A stretch of DNA of 34,977 bases from an uncultured Bacilli bacterium. Its GTDB lineage: Bacteria > Bacillota_I > Bacilli_A > RF39 > UBA660. The DNA lies in contig CAKPMN010000010.1 in the NCBI GenBank assembly GCA_934168005.1, positions 1 to 34,977 on the forward strand. The letters run 5' to 3'. This document shows, piece by piece, positions 31,463 to 34,977 of the stretch (the first letter of the stretch is position 1; each line of letters begins with the position of its first letter). A model generated the notes under the pieces. That model worked only from the letters and a program-made list of their open reading frames with translations. It ran no database searches and was not told the DNA's origin. Both the position numbers and the translations under genes were made by a program.

Positions 31463-32017
31463 TTATTTTATTTCTCTTTCACTAAACTGGAATATAGATG
31501 TATATTCTAACACTTTCCATTTATTATCTTCTTTTACTATAGTAAATGGTTTTTCTATTTCATAATAGCCATCACTTGTACATCCTTCTCCATATGTTAC
31601 TATTTTATTTTTTTCACATAATTTAGATATAGCTTTGTATTCTATTTTGTTTTTACTTATCTTCTTTATTTTTAATATAGTTCCATAATAGTTGGATATA
31701 CCTTTTCCAATTGGATTTATATAATATTTATTATCTTTTTCTTCTATACTTAAAAATTCATTTACTTTTGGTATAAAAGATTTACTTACAATATTTTCTA
31801 TAATTGAATAGTTTGTTATAACATATTTATCATTTTCTTTTTTATAGTCTAAATCTCCCCCATAATAATACAAATTATGTATTTCTTCATATATAGAACT
31901 TCCTTGTTCTATTTTTTTATTATTTTCTTTTTCTATTTTATTAGTAATTATAGTTGTTACTAATACTAATAAAAGTACTAGTAACAACATTATTATTCTC
32001 TTTATATTCTTCTTCAT
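31463..32017 (-). CDS. Membrane-anchored partner of the glycine-rich protein
   Basis: This 184-residue protein has a basic N terminus and one signal-anchor helix (about 9-26), then an extracytoplasmic domain rich in Tyr, Lys and Glu (HNLYYYGGDLDYKKEND, KLCEKNKIVTYGEGCTSDG, with two Cys that could form a disulfide). No family is recognised. It starts 2 nt after the stop of the glycine-rich gene, and its AGGG site lies in that gene's end, so translation is coupled. It may help export, anchor or display the large protein, but no such motif is seen. Confidence 0.75.
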   Translation of the reverse strand: MKKNIKRIIMLLLVLLLVLVTTIITNKIEKENNKKIEQGSSIYEEIHNLYYYGGDLDYKKENDKYVITNYSIIENIVSKSFIPKVNEFLSIEEKDNKYYINPIGKGISNYYGTILKIKKISKNKIEYKAISKLCEKNKIVTYGEGCTSDGYYEIEKPFTIVKEDNKWKVLEYTSIFQFSEREIK

Positions 32018-32019
32018 AA

Positions 32020-34977
32020 TTATGACCCTAAATAGAATATTTTTATATATCCATTATCATCATTTCCAGAAATAAGTGATGAGGTTGTTGGGCTTGGCAT
32101 TGATGATGAAGTTCCTCCTCTTACTGTTGTCCAAGGATATCCCTGTCCATCAACTATTTGTGTATTAGTAAATGTATAGCCAGTATATGATATAGAATCA
32201 GATAGTTTAGAATAAGTTGATGCAATTGGATTACCTGATGAATTAACTCCTATGCAGCCAGCATGTCCTGAAATATAACTAGATCCGCCTCCGCCTCCAG
32301 CTATTCCATTTCCGCCTCCGCCACCATACCATCCAGCTCCGCCTCCGCCGCCTCCAAAGTTAGATCCATTTGTTCCAACGGCACCATATCCGAAACCACC
32401 AACATTTGTAGTAGTAGAAGTTTTCAATGAACCACCCTGCAATTGAGTTCCGCCTGTTCCATAATAAGTTTGCCATGAACTTGTTCCATTTATTCCGATA
32501 AGTCCTCCTCCAGCTCCGCCATGTGATGTATGTCCATCTGGTGTATAATAGTCTGCTCCGCCTCCGCCGGCTGCTACCATAATTCTTGACTTTAACGAAG
32601 TAACTTCATTCCAACTTGTAATTGATGTAGTAGCAGAAACACGTATATCACTAGCTCCGCCTCCGCCTCTTGCTGTCCCTTGACTACCATTTGTTCCATC
32701 TCCGCCACCATTCCAACCACCAACAGTATTAATATATGATTTTGAGCCAACGTATACATATAGTTTTGTTCCTTTATTTAATTTTATTTCTCCATACGTA
32801 TAGGCTCCTTTTCCGCCTACTCCAGAACTATTAATAGTTCCACCAGCTGCTCCCCATGCTTCTATTTTATAAGTCCCACTTTTTGGAACTTCAAATATTT
32901 GATATCTTCCATTAAAAATTCCATTCCCACTATAATAGTAATTGAATGTATTTCTATTTATTTTACTTAAAACTTCACTTGTTGTATTTTCTTCTTTTGA
33001 TATTAATTTTATAGTTGCTTTACCATTTCCTGTATTAGAACCTGAAGTAATTAATGTATTTGTAAAATAATTATTACTGTAGTGGTATTTGCTACCATTA
33101 TGAATTATATTATTTACAGTACTTTCTTCTTCTATTGAAGAGCATCCTTCATATCCACTTATATAGCTTGATCCGCCACCTCCGCCGGCTATTCCATTTC
33201 CGCCGCCTCCTCCATAATAACCAGCTCCGCCTCCGCCGCCTCCAAAGTTAGATCCATTTGTGCCAACACCTCCATAGCCGAAATTTCCTAAGTTTGTAGA
33301 TGGAGAATTGTATAAATATCCTGTTGCCGATTGAGTTGCTCCTGTTCCATAAAAAGGGTTCCATGAACTTGTTCCATTTATTCCGATAAGTCCGCCTCCA
33401 GCTCCACCATGTGAGGTATGTCCACCTGGTGTATAATAGTCTGCTCCACCACCTCCGGCTGCAACCATAATTCTTGACTTTAATGATTCAAATTCATTCC
33501 ATATACTTATAGAACTTGTTGGCTCCAATCTTATATCAGTTGCACCTCCACCACCTCTTGCTGTTCCTTGACTACCATTTGTTCCATTTCCGCCACCGTT
33601 CCAGCCACCAGATGTAGTATTTTTCGTATTTTCGCCAACGTAAACATACAGCTTAGTTGATTTTGTTAAATAAATGTCTCCAGAAGTGTAAGCTCCCTTT
33701 CCTCCTTCACCAGAACTATTTACACTTCCGCCTTGTGCTCCCCATGCTTCTATTTTATAGTAACCTGATACTGGCACTGTAAATGTTTGATACAAGCCTG
33801 ATGTTGTTGATGCACTATAATAAAAAGAATATTTTTTAAAATTATCTTTTGATGATAAAATTGATTGTTCAGACAATTCTTCTACCTTAACTAAAGTTAT
33901 CCTGGCATAACCATTTCCACTTTTTCCAGTCATATTATCTTTAGAATCTATCGATGGCATTGTTTCGTTTCCAGTCTTAATAGTATTATTAATAAAATAA
34001 TAATTGCTGTAATGATATGGATTACCTGTATGTATTATATTTGTTGATATACTTTCCTCTTCTATTGATGAGCATCCTTCATATCCGCTTATATAACTTG
34101 ACCCGCCTCCTCCTCCGGCTATTCCATTTCCGCCGCCTCCTCCATAATAACCAGCTCCGCCTCCGCCACCTCCAAAGTTAGATCCATTTGTTCCAACGGC
34201 ACCATATCCGAAACCACCAACATTATTGTAGTGATTACCTGTATTTAAGTAACCTCCCTGTGATTGAGTTGCTCCTGTTCCATAGGAAGACTGCCATGAC
34301 CCAGTTCCAGCTATTCCATTTAAATTTCCGCCAGCTCCACCATGTGAGGTATGTCCACCTACTGTATAATAGTCTGCTCCTCCTCCGCCAGCTGCGACCA
34401 TAATTCTTGATTTTAGTGATTCAAACTCATTCCATATATTTTTTTCAGTAGTGGAAGATAATCTTATATCAGTAGCGCCTCCACCACCTCTTGCTGTTCC
34501 TTGATTACCATTTATTCCATTACCGCCTCCGTTCCAACCACCAGTTGTAGATGTTGTAGTTCCACCAACATATATGTATACAATTTTTCCTGCACTTAAG
34601 TATACCTCACCCGATGTATAAGCTCCCTTTCCTCCTTCACCAGAACTATTTACACTTCCGCCTTGTGCTCCCCATAGTTCTATCTTGTAGTATCCTGAAA
34701 ATACGGCTTTAAATGTTTGATATTCTCCTGTATAATCATAGTTGTACTCAATTTGTGCATTTATGTCTGTTCCTGTTAAATCTACATAGCCATTTTTTAG
34801 ATTAACATAGTATAACATTGTCCATGATTCACCATTGTATACGTATGATTTCTTTAATACCCATTTACTATTTTCATATTGCATTACGTAACTTATACCA
34901 ATTCTATTCCAATCACTTGTTACATAATAATTACTTGTATTATCTTGTACTATCCATACTGTTCCTTCTTGTGGACT
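32020..34977 (-). CDS. Giant glycine-rich surface-type protein with three ALK/LTK-like repeats (5' end outside window)
   Basis: The frame is open past the right edge, giving 985 visible residues; the true start is not here. After a Trp/Tyr-rich lead (TVWIVQDN, WNRIGISY) come three repeats of about 220 residues. Each starts YQTF.-type and SGYYKIEAWGAQGGSV, then GGKGAYTSG, YVYVG, GGWNGGGNG, ARGGGGATDIRL, LKSRIMVAAGGGGADYY, HTSHGGAGG, GTNGSNFGGGGGGAGYYGGGGG and GGGGSSYISGYEGC. This is the glycine-rich fold known from ALK/LTK receptors (PF12810 type). It is probably a secreted adhesin or matrix protein; no LPXTG is seen at the C terminus. The Gly runs are locally GC-rich. Confidence 0.85.
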   Translation of the reverse strand, partial: SPQEGTVWIVQDNTSNYYVTSDWNRIGISYVMQYENSKWVLKKSYVYNGESWTMLYYVNLKNGYVDLTGTDINAQIEYNYDYTGEYQTFKAVFSGYYKIELWGAQGGSVNSSGEGGKGAYTSGEVYLSAGKIVYIYVGGTTTSTTGGWNGGGNGINGNQGTARGGGGATDIRLSSTTEKNIWNEFESLKSRIMVAAGGGGADYYTVGGHTSHGGAGGNLNGIAGTGSWQSSYGTGATQSQGGYLNTGNHYNNVGGFGYGAVGTNGSNFGGGGGGAGYYGGGGGNGIAGGGGGSSYISGYEGCSSIEEESISTNIIHTGNPYHYSNYYFINNTIKTGNETMPSIDSKDNMTGKSGNGYARITLVKVEELSEQSILSSKDNFKKYSFYYSASTTSGLYQTFTVPVSGYYKIEAWGAQGGSVNSSGEGGKGAYTSGDIYLTKSTKLYVYVGENTKNTTSGGWNGGGNGTNGSQGTARGGGGATDIRLEPTSSISIWNEFESLKSRIMVAAGGGGADYYTPGGHTSHGGAGGGLIGINGTSSWNPFYGTGATQSATGYLYNSPSTNLGNFGYGGVGTNGSNFGGGGGGAGYYGGGGGNGIAGGGGGSSYISGYEGCSSIEEESTVNNIIHNGSKYHYSNNYFTNTLITSGSNTGNGKATIKLISKEENTTSEVLSKINRNTFNYYYSGNGIFNGRYQIFEVPKSGTYKIEAWGAAGGTINSSGVGGKGAYTYGEIKLNKGTKLYVYVGSKSYINTVGGWNGGGDGTNGSQGTARGGGGASDIRVSATTSITSWNEVTSLKSRIMVAAGGGGADYYTPDGHTSHGGAGGGLIGINGTSSWQTYYGTGGTQLQGGSLKTSTTTNVGGFGYGAVGTNGSNFGGGGGGAGWYGGGGGNGIAGGGGGSSYISGHAGCIGVNSSGNPIASTYSKLSDSISYTGYTFTNTQIVDGQGYPWTTVRGGTSSSMPSPTTSSLISGNDDNGYIKIFYLGS
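32254..32904 (-). repeat. Glycine-rich repeat 3 (C-terminal copy)
   Basis: The unit runs from YQIF (32893-32904) to GHAGC (32254-32268). It is the most divergent copy: EGCSS is replaced by AGCIG, and GYY by GWY. It lies 888 nt from repeat 2 by matching anchors. Confidence 0.85.
33121..33792 (-). repeat. Glycine-rich repeat 2 (middle copy)
   Basis: The unit is 672 nt from YQTF to CSSIEEES. It has the same length as repeat 1 and lies exactly 930 nt from it by matching anchors. The glycine core is nearly identical in DNA to repeat 1. Confidence 0.88.
34051..34722 (-). repeat. Glycine-rich repeat 1 (N-terminal visible copy)
   Basis: The unit is 672 nt from YQTF (34711-34722) to CSSIEEES (from 34051). 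It shares long runs of DNA with repeat 2, including the stretch beginning cctccaaagttagatcc at 34169 (33239 in repeat 2, 32351 in repeat 3). Confidence 0.88.

Noticed and set aside
32254..34722. CRISPR or intergenic tandem array suggested by repeated GC-rich blocks
   Set aside because: The repeats are in one continuous reading frame, 888-930 nt apart, and encode a recognisable protein domain.

Overview
The window comes from an AT-rich, Gram-positive, potentially spore-forming bacterium. It carries spo0A, a full-length sigK, an intact tmRNA/SmpB pair and low-GC Firmicutes housekeeping genes. TGA is used as a stop (smpB) and TGG for Trp, so the standard bacterial code applies, not the Mycoplasma code. 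The tmRNA tag ends AFA instead of LAA, which is known from Mollicutes-related lineages. I infer an uncultured gut-type member of the Bacilli close to the Erysipelotrichia/RF39 branch. That placement is an inference, not a proof.

Bases 1-4,100 are accessory DNA lying directly downstream of the ssrA 3' end. They hold the tail of an unknown gene, a phage-type WDGH-family protein, several broken coding remnants, and one intact three-gene cassette: a short HTH-WYL regulator, a SIS-domain protein and a Ham1-type NTP pyrophosphatase. A 10-bp repeat of the ssrA 3' junction (positions 1003-1012 and 4093-4102) brackets the cassette and fits an old tmRNA-targeted insertion.

Bases 4,100-29,000 are mostly core. 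In order they hold tmRNA, an unknown gene, smpB, a CapA-type protein and rnr (RNA quality control); divergent mgtE; gpmI; spo0A; a pgk / flippase-like / GT4 glycosyltransferase / tpiA operon; a small sporulation-like cluster (a catalytically dead deacetylase relative, a Tyr/Pro-rich coat-like peptide behind a SigK-type promoter, a coiled-coil protein, sigK); yneF; and parE-parC. Next comes an unusual two-gene operon: a leucine-rich-repeat/transglutaminase-like protein followed by an HD-domain protein with a possible ADP-ribosyltransferase-like half. It is driven by a near-consensus promoter embedded in the end of a short cca gene, and hup follows upstream.

Bases 29,100-34,977 are cell-envelope and accessory DNA: a PdaC-like lipoprotein deacetylase with an intact active site, a small membrane protein, a Cys-rich CFI-box-like protein transcribed convergently with it, a broken membrane-protein remnant, and a two-gene operon. 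That operon encodes a very large glycine-rich surface-type protein, running off the right edge, with three roughly 220-residue ALK/LTK-like glycine-rich repeats, and a small membrane-anchored partner.

The best candidates for something undescribed are the LRR-transglutaminase plus HD/ART-like operon, the WYL-SIS-Ham1 cassette in the ssrA island, and the triplicated glycine-rich protein with its coupled partner.
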